From: Azospirillum sp. CAG:239
GTDB taxonomy: Bacteria; Pseudomonadota; Alphaproteobacteria; RF32; CAG-239
Direction of reading: 5' to 3'
Assembly (NCBI GenBank): GCA_000436375.1
Contig: FR885511.1
Coordinates: 1-64,000, forward strand
Length of the DNA: 64,000 nt
The translations under genes and the position numbers were made by a program. The stretch's first letter is position 1; each line of letters begins with the position of its first letter. Below, piece after piece: positions 10,433 to 19,978 of this stretch. The notes beneath the pieces are model-generated. The model worked only from the letters and a program-made list of their open reading frames with translations, was not told the origin of the DNA and searched no databases.

Positions 10433-11698
10433 TTATTTTTCAATCCAGGTCAGCGGGTTGATCGGATGATTGTCCTTGCGGAGTTCAACATAAAGTCTGG
10501 TGTCGCCGCTTTCGGGCATTTGTCCGACAGGTTCGCCGGCCAGCAGCATTTGTCCGAGTTCGCAGTCAACTTCTTCCAGTCCGGCCAGCAGCGACAGATA
10601 GCCCTGTCCGTGTTCGATAATAATCAGATTGCCGTAACCGCGGAAAGGTCCGGCAAAAATAACCGTGCCGTCATAAGGCGAAATGACCTGCGCCTGGCTG
10701 CGGGTTTTGATAATAATACCCTTGGAGGTAACGCCTTTCGACATCTGTTCGCCATATGCGGTAACAACCGGACCACGCGCCGGACGCAGCAGATGCCCCT
10801 TGGCCTTAACAAAGTTCTCACCCACTTCATTTATAACCTCGGGTTTGAATTTAATCAAGTCAGCTCTTTGTTTCTCTTCAAGTTTTTTCGTTTCCTCGGC
10901 AGCGCGACGGGCTTCGGCGGCTTTAAGCTCGGCCAGACGGCGGCGCTCTTCTTCCTGCCGGCGCAGCTTCTCCTGACGCTGTTTTTCCAGTTTGTTGAGA
11001 AGGTCGCGGAGATCGTTGGCCTGCGAAGCCAGCCGTTCGACTTTTTTCTTGGCCTTGACGCTTTTGATTTCGACGGCGTTGCGAATTTTGGACTTGCGTT
11101 GAACCAAAGCTTTCATCTGCTCATGTTCATTTTCCAAAATTTTTTTCTGACGGATAATGCGCGCAACCTGTTTTTCGACCAGATTTTTCTGGTTTTCGAT
11201 TTTTTCCAGATCTTCGCGGATGCGGGTGGCGTTCTCCTGCAAATAAGGCACGGCTTCGCGCAGAAGCATGGCGCTGCGGATTATTTCCACCGGCGTCAAC
11301 GGCTGCACAAACAGCGCCTCGGTCGGCTTCAGCGCCAAATTCTGCAATGCGGAAAGCGTCTTAATCAGGTTGTCGTCTTCAACAACAAAGTTTTCCTCGG
11401 CTTTTTTGAGGTCGGCGCGCAGAGTTTCCAGCTCGCTTTCCATTCGGGAGATTTTTTCTTCGCTGTTTTGTATTTGTTTGGCGGAAGCTATCATGTCCTT
11501 GCTGATACGGGTCAGTTCCAGACTTATCTGTGTCGCTTGCGCCTGCAGCTTTTTATGTTCAAGGTTCTGCGCCTGAACCTCCCTTTCCATCTTGGCCAAA
11601 TCGGCCTTGGACACGTCGGCCGCCATAACCGGCCTAAGCATGAGAGCCAGAACCCCCATGCCCAGAACCAGAGATATGTGTTGCGGCCGACGTTCCAT
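10433..11698 (-). CDS. envC: Murein hydrolase activator EnvC-like (coiled coil + degenerate LytM)
   Basis: A periplasmic activator of cell-separation amidases. There is a signal peptide of about 26 residues ending AMA/AD. Long coiled coils fill residues ~27-280, and a C-terminal M23/LytM domain spans ~300-421. The zinc ligands of active M23 peptidases (HxxxD and HxH) are not visible: the sites read SKGIIIKT and LYVELR, as expected for non-catalytic EnvC. One nucleotide separates its ATG from the gpmI stop codon. It lies between gpmI and ctpA, the classical order. Confidence 0.9.
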   Translation of the reverse strand: MERRPQHISLVLGMGVLALMLRPVMAADVSKADLAKMEREVQAQNLEHKKLQAQATQISLELTRISKDMIASAKQIQNSEEKISRMESELETLRADLKKAEENFVVEDDNLIKTLSALQNLALKPTEALFVQPLTPVEIIRSAMLLREAVPYLQENATRIREDLEKIENQKNLVEKQVARIIRQKKILENEHEQMKALVQRKSKIRNAVEIKSVKAKKKVERLASQANDLRDLLNKLEKQRQEKLRRQEEERRRLAELKAAEARRAAEETKKLEEKQRADLIKFKPEVINEVGENFVKAKGHLLRPARGPVVTAYGEQMSKGVTSKGIIIKTRSQAQVISPYDGTVIFAGPFRGYGNLIIIEHGQGYLSLLAGLEEVDCELGQMLLAGEPVGQMPESGDTRLYVELRKDNHPINPLTWIEK

Positions 11699-11699
11699 G

Positions 11700-13232
11700 C
11701 TATTTAATCAGCAGCGACTGTCCGTTCATTTCGGCCGGCTTGTCAATGCCCAGCAGATCAAGCAGGGTCGGCGCAATGTCGGCCAGTTTGCCGTCACGCA
11801 GGCCTTTAACCTCCTGTGGCGCATTGACCAGAACATCCATGACCTTGCCGACGGTGTGGGCGGTATAGGGCGCGCCGGTTTTTTCGTCAACCATCTTTTC
11901 GGCGTTACCGTGGTCCGCCGTTACCAGCAGGACACCGCCGACGTCCTCAATGGCCTTGGCAACGCGGCCCAGACACTCGTCAACCGCGGCAACCGCCTTG
12001 AGCGCGGCTTCCATTATGCCGGTATGACCAACCATGTCGCCGTTGGCAAAGTTGCAGATGATGACGTCAAAACGTTTGTTCTCAATGGCGTCGACCAATT
12101 TATCGGTTACTTCGTAAACGCTCATTTCCGGTTTGAGGTCATAAGTGGCAACCTTCGGGCTGGGAATCAGAATCCGGCTTTCGCCATCAAACTCCCTCTC
12201 CTCGCCGCCGTTGAAAAAGAACGTGACATGCGCGTATTTTTCGGTTTCGGCAATGCGCAGCTGGGTCAGGCCGTGATCGGAAACGACCTGTCCGAAAATG
12301 TTATGCAGCGCTTCGGGGCCGAACATGGTTTTCATGAAACGGTTATGGTCAACCGAGTATTCGGTCATACCGACCGCCATGGAGAAAGCTACCTGTTTCT
12401 TGCGCTCAAAGCCGCCGAATTCCTTATCGGCCAGAGCATAAAGAATTTCACGGGCGCGGTCGGCGCGGAAGTTGGCCATCAGAATAGCATCGCCGTCGGC
12501 GCAACCCTGATAATCGCCAATCACGCAGGGAACGACAAATTCGTCGGTAACACCGGCTTGATAAGAAGCTTCAATCGCTTCCTTAACCGTGGCATAGCGT
12601 TTGCCGGAAGCCGAAACAATGTTGTTGTAAGCGGCTTCGACGCGGTCCCAGCGCTTGTCGCGATCCATGGCGTAAAAGCGTCCGGACAACGTGGCAATAC
12701 GAACATTTTTCATCTCTTTGACCGCATTTTCAAAATCGGCCAGAAAACCTTCGGCCGAAGACGGCGGCGTATCGCGGCCGTCCAGGAAAGCGTGAACCTC
12801 GGTTCTGATGCCGTTTTTATCAAGAATGCCGGCCAAAGCAACAATATGGTGCTGGCTGGAATGCACGCCGCCCGGCGACATCAGTCCCATCAAATGGCAG
12901 GCTTTGCCGCCGGCTTTCAGCTCTTTAATCAAATCGGTCAAAACCGGATTTTTTTCAATGCTGCCGTCTTTGATTGCCATGTCAATACGGGGCAGATCCT
13001 GCATAACGACGCGTCCGGCACCCAGATTCATGTGGCCGACTTCGGAGTTGCCCATCTGACCGTCCGGCAGGCCGACGGCAAGTCCTGAAGTTTCGATCAG
13101 GCTGTGCGGACATTCTTCAACAAACCTGTGCCAATTCGGCGTCTTGCCGTTTTCGATGGCATTGTCCGGGGTAACCGGTCTTCTGTAACCCCAACCGTCC
13201 AAAATCAGAAGCATTACGGGTTTCTGTGTCAT
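11700..13232 (-). CDS. gpmI: 2,3-bisphosphoglycerate-independent phosphoglycerate mutase
   Basis: Interconverts 3- and 2-phosphoglycerate in glycolysis using two Mn ions. LLILDGWGYR is at residues 8-17. The catalytic phosphoserine is Ser63 in MGNSEVGHMNLGAGR. HDGRDTPP-type and DHGNAEKM metal-binding motifs follow. The ATG at 13232 is preferred over an ATG 22 codons upstream, because family proteins begin just before the DGWG motif and AGAGAG lies upstream. 510 residues, the usual length. It is the first gene of the leftward envelope operon. Confidence 0.96.
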   Translation of the reverse strand: MTQKPVMLLILDGWGYRRPVTPDNAIENGKTPNWHRFVEECPHSLIETSGLAVGLPDGQMGNSEVGHMNLGAGRVVMQDLPRIDMAIKDGSIEKNPVLTDLIKELKAGGKACHLMGLMSPGGVHSSQHHIVALAGILDKNGIRTEVHAFLDGRDTPPSSAEGFLADFENAVKEMKNVRIATLSGRFYAMDRDKRWDRVEAAYNNIVSASGKRYATVKEAIEASYQAGVTDEFVVPCVIGDYQGCADGDAILMANFRADRAREILYALADKEFGGFERKKQVAFSMAVGMTEYSVDHNRFMKTMFGPEALHNIFGQVVSDHGLTQLRIAETEKYAHVTFFFNGGEEREFDGESRILIPSPKVATYDLKPEMSVYEVTDKLVDAIENKRFDVIICNFANGDMVGHTGIMEAALKAVAAVDECLGRVAKAIEDVGGVLLVTADHGNAEKMVDEKTGAPYTAHTVGKVMDVLVNAPQEVKGLRDGKLADIAPTLLDLLGIDKPAEMNGQSLLIK

Positions 13233-13364
13233 TATTTTCTCTCTTTCAATTAAAAACCGCACGGCCGGATGAATCTGCCGTGCCTTTAAGCAAAACAAAC
13301 TTCTGGTATTATATATAATAAATCGTAATAAAAAAGCACTATTTTGCGATTATTTTACGGTTTT

Positions 13365-15167
13365 TTACTCCCTGACGCTCAAGGCGATTTTCCGCCAGAT
13401 TTCAGCCGGAAGCGTGCCGCCGGTAACGCCCTTCATCGGCGAATTGTCATCGTTGCCGACCCAGACGGCAATGACGTATTCATCGGTAAAGCCGACGAAC
13501 CAGGCATCGCGGTAATCCTGCGTAGTGCCGGTTTTTCCGGCGGCAAAGCCGGGAATTTTGGCGCGGCGACCAGTTCCCTGACTGATGACTTTTTCGAGCA
13601 TTTTGGTCAAATCCTTAACCGCGCCGGCATCCAGAATGCGGTTTTCGGTATCCGCTTCCCGCTGATAAAGCTGATAGCCGTCGCGGGTATAAATCTCCTT
13701 AATCGCATGCGGCCAGGTGGCATAGCCGCCATTGGCTATTGCCGAATAGGCTGTAGCCATGTCGATAACCTTGACTTCGAAAGTTCCCAGCGCCAGAGAG
13801 GGCGTATTTTCAACCGGCGTGGAAATGCCCATTTTTTTTGCCGTGCGGATTATGTCTTTGCGGGACAGAGATTCCGAAAGGTTAACCGTCGCCAGATTCA
13901 GCGACTTCATCAGCGCCTCGTCCAGCGTGACGCTGCCATAATATTTTTTATCGTAATTTTCCGGTTTCCATTTGCCGATGGAGAGCGGAACATCATCAAT
14001 GCGGTCTTCGCGTTTCCAGCCGTTTTGCAGCGCCGTCAGATAAACGAAAGGCTTGAAGGCCGAACCCGGCTGCCGCAGCGCGGTTACCGCCCGGTTGAAC
14101 TGGCTTTTGCGGTAATCGATGCCGCCGACCATGGCTTTGACCTCGCCGCTTTTGTTCAGAACAACCACCGCACCTTCGCTGACATTGCGGTTTTTGGCGG
14201 CAAGTACCGCCTCACGGAGAATTTTTTCGGCATTTTCCTGAATTTTCTGATCCAAAGTCGTATAAACATAAATATCATTGTCGCGCTCGCCGATATAATC
14301 GTTGACTTCTCTGTAAACCCAATCGGCAAAATAATCGGCTCCCTGAACCTTATACGACTTATCCTCGCCGACGGGCAAAGTCAGGGCATATTTCATCTGT
14401 CTTTCGGTAAGGGCGTCGTTGTTGACCATGTTCTGCAGAACCACCTTGGCCCTCGCCTTAGCCCTCTCGGCACTTGCAATCGGATTGTACCGCGACGGCG
14501 CTTTAAGCATGCCGGCAATAATCGCCGCCTCAAGCAGATTCATGTCGCGTGAAGATTTTTGAAAATATTTCTGGCTGGCGGCTTCAATACCGTAGGTTCC
14601 GGCGCCGAGGTAAACCCGATTTAAATACAGCGTCAGAATCTGCTCCTTGCTGAATTTATGTTCCAGCCAAAAGGCCAGCAACAGCTCCTGCGTTTTGCGC
14701 TTGATGTTTTTCTGAGACGTCAGGAACAGGTTTTTGGCCACCTGCTGGGTAATGGTGCTGCCGCCCTGGGCATAGCGGCCCATAAAAATATTGGTCAGCA
14801 TGGCGCGGGTAAAGGCGACGATGTCAAAACCGAAATGCGCGTAAAAACGGCGGTCTTCGGTCGAAATTATCGCGTCGGGAACATAAGAGGGAAGTTCATT
14901 TAAGCGAATGACTTCCGAATAAACGCTGCCAAAGGTTTTGACCTCGTTGCCGTTTTCGGCGGTAATGGTGGTGGACGGCTGCCGCGTACGCGCGACCGCC
15001 TGATCAATATCCGGCAGGGTCAAGACGCAATAGAGCAGCCAGCCGGCAAAAGTTATCACCAGAAAACTTAAAAAAATCAAGATGATACGCCGAGTCGCAA
15101 GCCTTTGTTTTGACTCTCTTTTTTTGCGGTTTGCCGTTTTTCTGCCGGTCTTTGTCTTTTTTACCAT
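13365..15167 (-). CDS. Class A penicillin-binding protein (PBP1A family)
   Basis: A bifunctional peptidoglycan synthase. There is a basic cytoplasmic N-terminus and a transmembrane anchor at residues 27-50. The GT51 glycosyltransferase has EDRRFYAHFG at 104-113 and GGSTITQQ near 136. The transpeptidase has SAFK near 369, SLN near 425 and KTGTT near 545. At 600 residues it is shorter than E. coli PBP1A and lacks a large OB insert, like the compact PBP1A/PbpF relatives in alphaproteobacteria. AAGGA lies eight bases before the ATG. The promoter probably lies in the gap to the divergent RHH gene (15168-15250). Confidence 0.93.
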   Translation of the reverse strand: MVKKTKTGRKTANRKKRESKQRLATRRIILIFLSFLVITFAGWLLYCVLTLPDIDQAVARTRQPSTTITAENGNEVKTFGSVYSEVIRLNELPSYVPDAIISTEDRRFYAHFGFDIVAFTRAMLTNIFMGRYAQGGSTITQQVAKNLFLTSQKNIKRKTQELLLAFWLEHKFSKEQILTLYLNRVYLGAGTYGIEAASQKYFQKSSRDMNLLEAAIIAGMLKAPSRYNPIASAERAKARAKVVLQNMVNNDALTERQMKYALTLPVGEDKSYKVQGADYFADWVYREVNDYIGERDNDIYVYTTLDQKIQENAEKILREAVLAAKNRNVSEGAVVVLNKSGEVKAMVGGIDYRKSQFNRAVTALRQPGSAFKPFVYLTALQNGWKREDRIDDVPLSIGKWKPENYDKKYYGSVTLDEALMKSLNLATVNLSESLSRKDIIRTAKKMGISTPVENTPSLALGTFEVKVIDMATAYSAIANGGYATWPHAIKEIYTRDGYQLYQREADTENRILDAGAVKDLTKMLEKVISQGTGRRAKIPGFAAGKTGTTQDYRDAWFVGFTDEYVIAVWVGNDDNSPMKGVTGGTLPAEIWRKIALSVRE

Positions 15168-15250
15168 TTAATCTGTCCTTGCGTCGAGTCTCGGAATCCG
15201 TTATTAATTTACTATCAACATTCTGCCATAAATAAGTTAAGGAAAATTTT

Positions 15251-15451
15251 ATGAAAACCGTTTCCGTTGCCCTGAATCAGAAATTATACGCCAAACTGAC
15301 CCTGATGGCGGAAAAAAGCGGCCGTTCGGTTGACGAATGCCTTGAACTTGCCGTCGGCGAATATGTTGACAACTATGAAGACGTTTACAAAACCGACCTC
15401 AATTCGGTCAATTCTCTTGAACGTTCTTTCTTTTTATCTATTGGCGAATAG
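15251..15451 (+). CDS. Small ribbon-helix-helix (CopG-like) protein, 66 aa
   Basis: MKTVSVALNQKLYAKLT, followed by a helix, looks like the beta strand and first helix of a ribbon-helix-helix DNA-binding fold, with GRSVDECLELAVGEYV as the second helix. It probably dimerises and binds DNA; a solitary antitoxin is possible but no toxin partner is adjacent. AAGGAAAA lies just upstream of the ATG. It precedes polA by 54 bp on the same strand. Confidence 0.6.
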   Translation: MKTVSVALNQKLYAKLTLMAEKSGRSVDECLELAVGEYVDNYEDVYKTDLNSVNSLERSFFLSIGE

Positions 15452-15505
15452 ATTTTTATCAATTATATTTGACGCAGATTTAAAACCTGCAAGAGAGACG
15501 ATGCC

Positions 15506-18265
15506 ATGCCCAAAAAAGTCTGCTTAGTTGACGGTTCGGGTTATATTTTCCGTGCCTTTTACGCCCTGCCCCCGATGACAAATCCGGCCGGACTGCCGGT
15601 TAATGCGGTTTACGGCTTTACCAACATGTTTCTGAAACTGACCAGTCAGATTAAATGCGATTACTCGCTGGTTTTGTTTGACGCCAAGCGCAAAAACTTC
15701 CGCAACGAAATTTTTCCGGATTATAAGGGCACGCGCAAAGAAATTCCCGAAGACCTTATTCCGCAGTTTGAGCTGATTCATAACGCCGTTTCGGCGCTGA
15801 ATCTCAATTATCTGGAAATGGACGGCTTTGAAGCCGACGACCTGATTGCCACTTATGCGGCCGAAGCCTTAAAAAAAGGCTATGAAGTCGTTATCGTTTC
15901 CGGAGACAAAGATCTGATGCAGCTGATTCGTCCCGGCATCGAATTTTACGATCCGATGAAAGACAAATTTTTCACGCCTGAAGACGTCAAGGAAAAGTTC
16001 GGCGTCTATCCGGAACAAGTCGCAGACGTTCAGGCTCTTTCCGGCGACAGCATCGACAATGTGCCGGGCGTTCCCGGAATCGGTCCGAAGACCGCAGCCG
16101 AACTGGTCAATCAGTTCGGTTCGCTGGAGGGAGTTCTGGAACATGCCGGCGAAATCAAACAAAACAAACGCCGCGAAACGCTGCTGGCCAATCTGGACAA
16201 CGCAAGGATTTCCAAGCAGCTGGTTCAGCTCAAAAACGACGTGCCGGTCGAACATGACCTGGAAGAGTATGGCTGCCGCAATCCGGAACTGACAACCCTG
16301 CTGCATTTTGTAGACGAGCACGGTTTCAAAAGCCTGAAGCCGCGGCTGGAAAAATGGGTCAGCGAACAATGCGCCGATCCGCTGAATCCACAGGCAAAAA
16401 ACGTCCTGAAAAAAGAAGTTCAGAAAAAATATGAACTGATTACCGATGAAGCCGGTCTTAAACGCTGGGTTGAAAAAATCAGCAAGGCCGGTCTGTTTTC
16501 ATTCCGGACGGTTTCAAGCGGCAGCGAACCGGTTTTTGACCGGATTTCAGGCCTTGCAATGGCAATTAATCCGGGAGAAGCCTGCTATGTGCCACTTGGT
16601 TCGGCCGAAGTGCAGACCGGCAGCAATTTTGATCTGTTTGCCGCGCCGCAGAAAAGCGAACAGCGTCTTTCGCGCGAACAAGCCGCCAAATGGCTGAAAT
16701 CCGTTTTTACCGACCGTTCGATTTTAAAAATCGGCCATGCAATGAAACTTGACCTGCATTTTATGAGTCAGATTTTCGGGACTGAAACCGCTATTGAGCC
16801 GATTGACGACATCGCGGTCATTTCTTACGATTTGGACAGCACCGAGCACGGTCACGGAATCGACGAACTGGCAGAACTGTTTTTGGACTACAAGGCGCAG
16901 AAGCTTGAAGACCTGCTCGGCAGCGGCAAAAACAAAATCAGCGTTGAAAATCTGGACAGCAAGCAACTGCTCGACTTTGCCGCTGAACAGGCCGACCTGA
17001 TACTGCGCCTGTACAATGTGCTGAAACCGCGGCTGGTTCCCGAACGCAAGGCGGCCGTTTATGAAAATTTCGACCGGCCGCTAATCGGTACGCTCAAAGA
17101 GATGGAACAAAACGGCATTATGGTTGACGCGGGGGCCTTGCGCAAGCTGAGTTCGTGCTTTGAGGAACAGCTGCGACAGATTGAAAGCCAGGTTTACGAA
17201 CTGGCCGGCGAAGAATTTAACCTCGGTTCGCCCAAACAAATCGGCGAAATATTGTATACAAAACTCGGCCTGAAGGGCAAAAAGACAGCCAGCGGCAGTT
17301 TTCAGACCGGCGCTGACGTGCTGGAAAAAATGGCCGAAGAACACGAACTTCCGGCTAAGATTCTGGAATGGCGCGGTTTTGCGAAACTTAAGTCGACCTA
17401 TACGGAAGCTTTGTTAAACCTGCTTGACGCAAACAGCCGAATTCACACGACCTATAACCAGATAAACACGACGACCGGTCGACTGTCGTCAACGAATCCG
17501 AACTTGCAGAACATTCCCATTCGCACCGACATGGGATTAAAAATCCGCGAATGTTTCATCGCCAAGCCGGGTCATAAAATAATTTCTTCCGACTATTCGC
17601 AGGTTGAGTTGCGGCTGATGGCCGTCGTTGCCGGCGTCAAGGCATTGAAAGAGGCGTTTAACCACGGTATTGACATTCATGCGGCAACGGCTGTCAAGGT
17701 TTTCGGCGTGCCGGCCGATCAAGTCGACCATAATCTGCGCCGTCATGCCAAAACAATCAATTTCGGCGTTATTTACGGCATTTCGCAGTATGGACTGGCC
17801 AAACAGCTGGGCATATCCGCTGACGAAGCCAAAATTTACATCGACAACTATTTTCGCCAAATGCCGGAAATCAAGGCCTATATGGAAAAAACCATCGCTT
17901 TTGCGCATAAAAACGGTTTCGTGCTGACGCCTTACGGCCGCAAATGTTTTGTTTTCGGCATCAATGACAAGAACAAGCGCATTTCGTCAAACGCCGAACG
18001 GGCGGCCATTAACGCTCCTTTGCAGGGCGGAGCCGCCGACATCATTAAAATGGCCATGAATCAATGTTTGTGGCGGCTGCAAAAAGGCGGCTTCAAAACC
18101 AAAATGCTGTTGCAGGTTCATGACGAACTGGTCTTTGAAGCGCCGGACAACGAAGTTGAAGCAATTAAACAGCTGGTTAAGGAAACAATGGAAAACGTCG
18201 TGCATTTCGACATTCCGTTTATAGCCGAAACGGGCTCCGGACAAAACTGGGCCGAAGCACATTAG
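15506..18265 (+). CDS. polA: DNA polymerase I, with apparently inactivated 3'-5' exonuclease domain
   Basis: Repair and Okazaki-fragment processing polymerase. The 5'-3' exonuclease occupies residues 1-290 (VDGSGYIFRAFYA, DKDLMQL, GVPGIGPKTA). The 3'-5' exonuclease region (~310-500) is present, but motif I reads FSFRT where active enzymes have DxE, and motif III reads FAAEQ where YxxxD is expected. The proofreading site therefore appears lost. The polymerase has motif A DYSQVELR (~696), motif B KTINFGVIYG (~750) and motif C VHDELVFE (~871). 919 residues, a normal length. The downstream neighbour rlmN converges on it. Confidence 0.95.
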   Translation: MPKKVCLVDGSGYIFRAFYALPPMTNPAGLPVNAVYGFTNMFLKLTSQIKCDYSLVLFDAKRKNFRNEIFPDYKGTRKEIPEDLIPQFELIHNAVSALNLNYLEMDGFEADDLIATYAAEALKKGYEVVIVSGDKDLMQLIRPGIEFYDPMKDKFFTPEDVKEKFGVYPEQVADVQALSGDSIDNVPGVPGIGPKTAAELVNQFGSLEGVLEHAGEIKQNKRRETLLANLDNARISKQLVQLKNDVPVEHDLEEYGCRNPELTTLLHFVDEHGFKSLKPRLEKWVSEQCADPLNPQAKNVLKKEVQKKYELITDEAGLKRWVEKISKAGLFSFRTVSSGSEPVFDRISGLAMAINPGEACYVPLGSAEVQTGSNFDLFAAPQKSEQRLSREQAAKWLKSVFTDRSILKIGHAMKLDLHFMSQIFGTETAIEPIDDIAVISYDLDSTEHGHGIDELAELFLDYKAQKLEDLLGSGKNKISVENLDSKQLLDFAAEQADLILRLYNVLKPRLVPERKAAVYENFDRPLIGTLKEMEQNGIMVDAGALRKLSSCFEEQLRQIESQVYELAGEEFNLGSPKQIGEILYTKLGLKGKKTASGSFQTGADVLEKMAEEHELPAKILEWRGFAKLKSTYTEALLNLLDANSRIHTTYNQINTTTGRLSSTNPNLQNIPIRTDMGLKIRECFIAKPGHKIISSDYSQVELRLMAVVAGVKALKEAFNHGIDIHAATAVKVFGVPADQVDHNLRRHAKTINFGVIYGISQYGLAKQLGISADEAKIYIDNYFRQMPEIKAYMEKTIAFAHKNGFVLTPYGRKCFVFGINDKNKRISSNAERAAINAPLQGGAADIIKMAMNQCLWRLQKGGFKTKMLLQVHDELVFEAPDNEVEAIKQLVKETMENVVHFDIPFIAETGSGQNWAEAH

Positions 18266-18284
18266 CCCAAAGGTTAACGAGGGC

Positions 18285-19352
18285 TTACAACTGGTCTTTT
18301 TTAGATTTGAGCTGACCGCAGGCGGCTAGGATATCCTGTCCCCGCGGGGTGCGAATCGGCGCTGCATAACCGGCATGATTCAACACTTTGGCAAAGGCAT
18401 GAATACGGTTGTTGGAGCTTGGCTCAAAGCCACAGCCCGGCCAGGGATTAAACGCTATCAGGTTGAATTTGGCGTTAATCTGATATTTCTTCATCAGGTT
18501 AATGAGCTGATTGGCGTTTTCTATCGAATCGTTGATGCCGTTAAGCATCAGATATTCAAAAGTCACGTAGCGGCTGCCGTCGCGGCTCTGATAGTCGCGG
18601 CATGCTTTCATAACCTCGGCCAGCGGATACTTTTTGTTAATCGGCATAATTCGCGAACGGATTTCATCGGTCGGCGCATGCAGACTGACCGCCAGACGGA
18701 CGCCTGTTGCTTCGGCAACTTCAACAATGCGCGGCGCAATGCCGGAAGTTGACAGCGTAATGCGGCGGCGGGAAACGGCAATTCCTTCGCCGTCGGTAAT
18801 AATGTTCATTGCTTTGATGACGTTTTCAACATTCTGCAGCGGCTCGCCCATGCCCATAACGACAATGTTCGACAACATACGGTTTTCGTCCGTGCGGGTC
18901 GGCCACTCGCCATAGACGTCGCGGGCAACCATAAACTGTCCGACGATTTCGCCGGCGGTCAGGTTCCGGGTCAGCTTCTGACTGCCGGTATGGCAGAAGC
19001 GACAGCCCATCGCGCAGCCGACCTGCGTTGAAATACAGACGGCGCCGCGGTCTTCCTCGGGAATATAGACCATCTCTACCCGCTGACCGTCGGCAAATTC
19101 AAGCAGCCATTTGTGGGTTTTGTCGACAGAAACCTGCTCGGCAACGATTTTCGGACGGGTTATCGTGAAATTTTCGGCCAGTTTGGCGCGCAATTCTTTG
19201 GAAAAACTGCTCATTTGAGCAAAATCGGTCACGCCGTGATAGTACAGCCATTGCCAAAGTTGTTTGGCACGAAACGGCTTTTCGCCGAGGGCGACAACCT
19301 GTTCGGCAAGTTCGGTCTTGCTCAGGCCGAGAAGTTCAATCTTTTCCGTCAT
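18285..19352 (-). CDS. rlmN: 23S rRNA A2503 / tRNA A37 C2-methyltransferase (radical SAM)
   Basis: Methylates C2 of adenine 2503 in 23S rRNA, and often A37 of tRNAs. The 4Fe-4S cluster cysteines are Cys113, Cys117 and Cys120 (CAMGCRFC). A GEPLQN SAM-binding motif and a late cysteine in ILAACGQL complete the active site. The ATG at 19352 is preferred: it is three bases after the stop of the IalB-like gene. An ATG six codons further upstream would overlap that gene. 355 residues, a usual length. Confidence 0.94.
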   Translation of the reverse strand: MTEKIELLGLSKTELAEQVVALGEKPFRAKQLWQWLYYHGVTDFAQMSSFSKELRAKLAENFTITRPKIVAEQVSVDKTHKWLLEFADGQRVEMVYIPEEDRGAVCISTQVGCAMGCRFCHTGSQKLTRNLTAGEIVGQFMVARDVYGEWPTRTDENRMLSNIVVMGMGEPLQNVENVIKAMNIITDGEGIAVSRRRITLSTSGIAPRIVEVAEATGVRLAVSLHAPTDEIRSRIMPINKKYPLAEVMKACRDYQSRDGSRYVTFEYLMLNGINDSIENANQLINLMKKYQINAKFNLIAFNPWPGCGFEPSSNNRIHAFAKVLNHAGYAAPIRTPRGQDILAACGQLKSKKDQL

Positions 19353-19354
19353 GG

Positions 19355-19873
19355 CTATTTCTTGCCGCATTTGGCGCTGATGGCCTTGTAAGCGCTGCTG
19401 AAACCGGCCAACGAGTAAGTGTCCTTGGTATCGGTGCCTTTGGCCGACGTACCGGTAACAATCATTCTTTCGCCGCGTTTCATGCCTTCAACCAGCTCGC
19501 GGTCAACGCGGTCGCTGACGGCCCAGGCCTTGTCGCCGCTGGTAAACAGTTTCTTGAAGCTTTTGGTGCCGATTTTGACAACGACCGGAGAATCCGGCTT
19601 ATAAGTATAACCGGCGACAAAGTTGACGACGTCAAAGCTTTTTTCGGCCGGACGGTGCGTGACAACGGCATAAATATCGCCGCGTTTGGTGTATTTTCCC
19701 TCGTCCTTTTTGGGCGTGGAAGCCATATAGCAGACTATTCCGCTCGAATCCTTATGATAATAAGCGGCCCAGTCATCATATTCGCCGATAAGCTGCGGCG
19801 CGGCGGCCGAGACAGAAGCCGCGGAAAAAGCGAAGACACTGAAAACGGAAACGAAAAAAATCTTTTTTAACAT
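19355..19873 (-). CDS. IalB-family (invasion-associated locus B) periplasmic protein
   Basis: 172 residues with a signal peptide of about 24 residues (MLKKIFFVSVFSVF...VSAAAP). The mature part carries DDWAAYYHKDSSGIVCYMAS and a beta-rich body with a second cysteine near the C-terminus (SAKCGKK), the pattern of the IalB family common in alphaproteobacteria. The function is unclear even in characterised members; an envelope or host-interaction role is proposed. The ATG at 19873 is used because it starts the signal peptide; the longer frame upstream is not protein-like. Three bases separate it from rlmN, so they are probably co-transcribed. Confidence 0.8.
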   Translation of the reverse strand: MLKKIFFVSVFSVFAFSAASVSAAAPQLIGEYDDWAAYYHKDSSGIVCYMASTPKKDEGKYTKRGDIYAVVTHRPAEKSFDVVNFVAGYTYKPDSPVVVKIGTKSFKKLFTSGDKAWAVSDRVDRELVEGMKRGERMIVTGTSAKGTDTKDTYSLAGFSSAYKAISAKCGKK

Positions 19874-19978
19874 ACCTTTGTACCCACAAGTTTCGGTTAT
19901 TTGCCAATTATTGTATTTGAAAAATATATAAAAACTGTTAACAATAAGGCAGATTTCAAAAACAGCGGGAAAAACAAG

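Noticed and set aside
10400-13088. Long plus-strand frames of 435 and 498 residues across envC and gpmI
   Set aside because: They mirror well-supported genes, with Phe/Gln/Asn-rich unnatural sequences and no family motif. Codon-bias shadows.
18266-18284. AGCCC/GGGCT hairpin between polA and rlmN
   Set aside because: Only five base pairs and no T run; not a convincing terminator.
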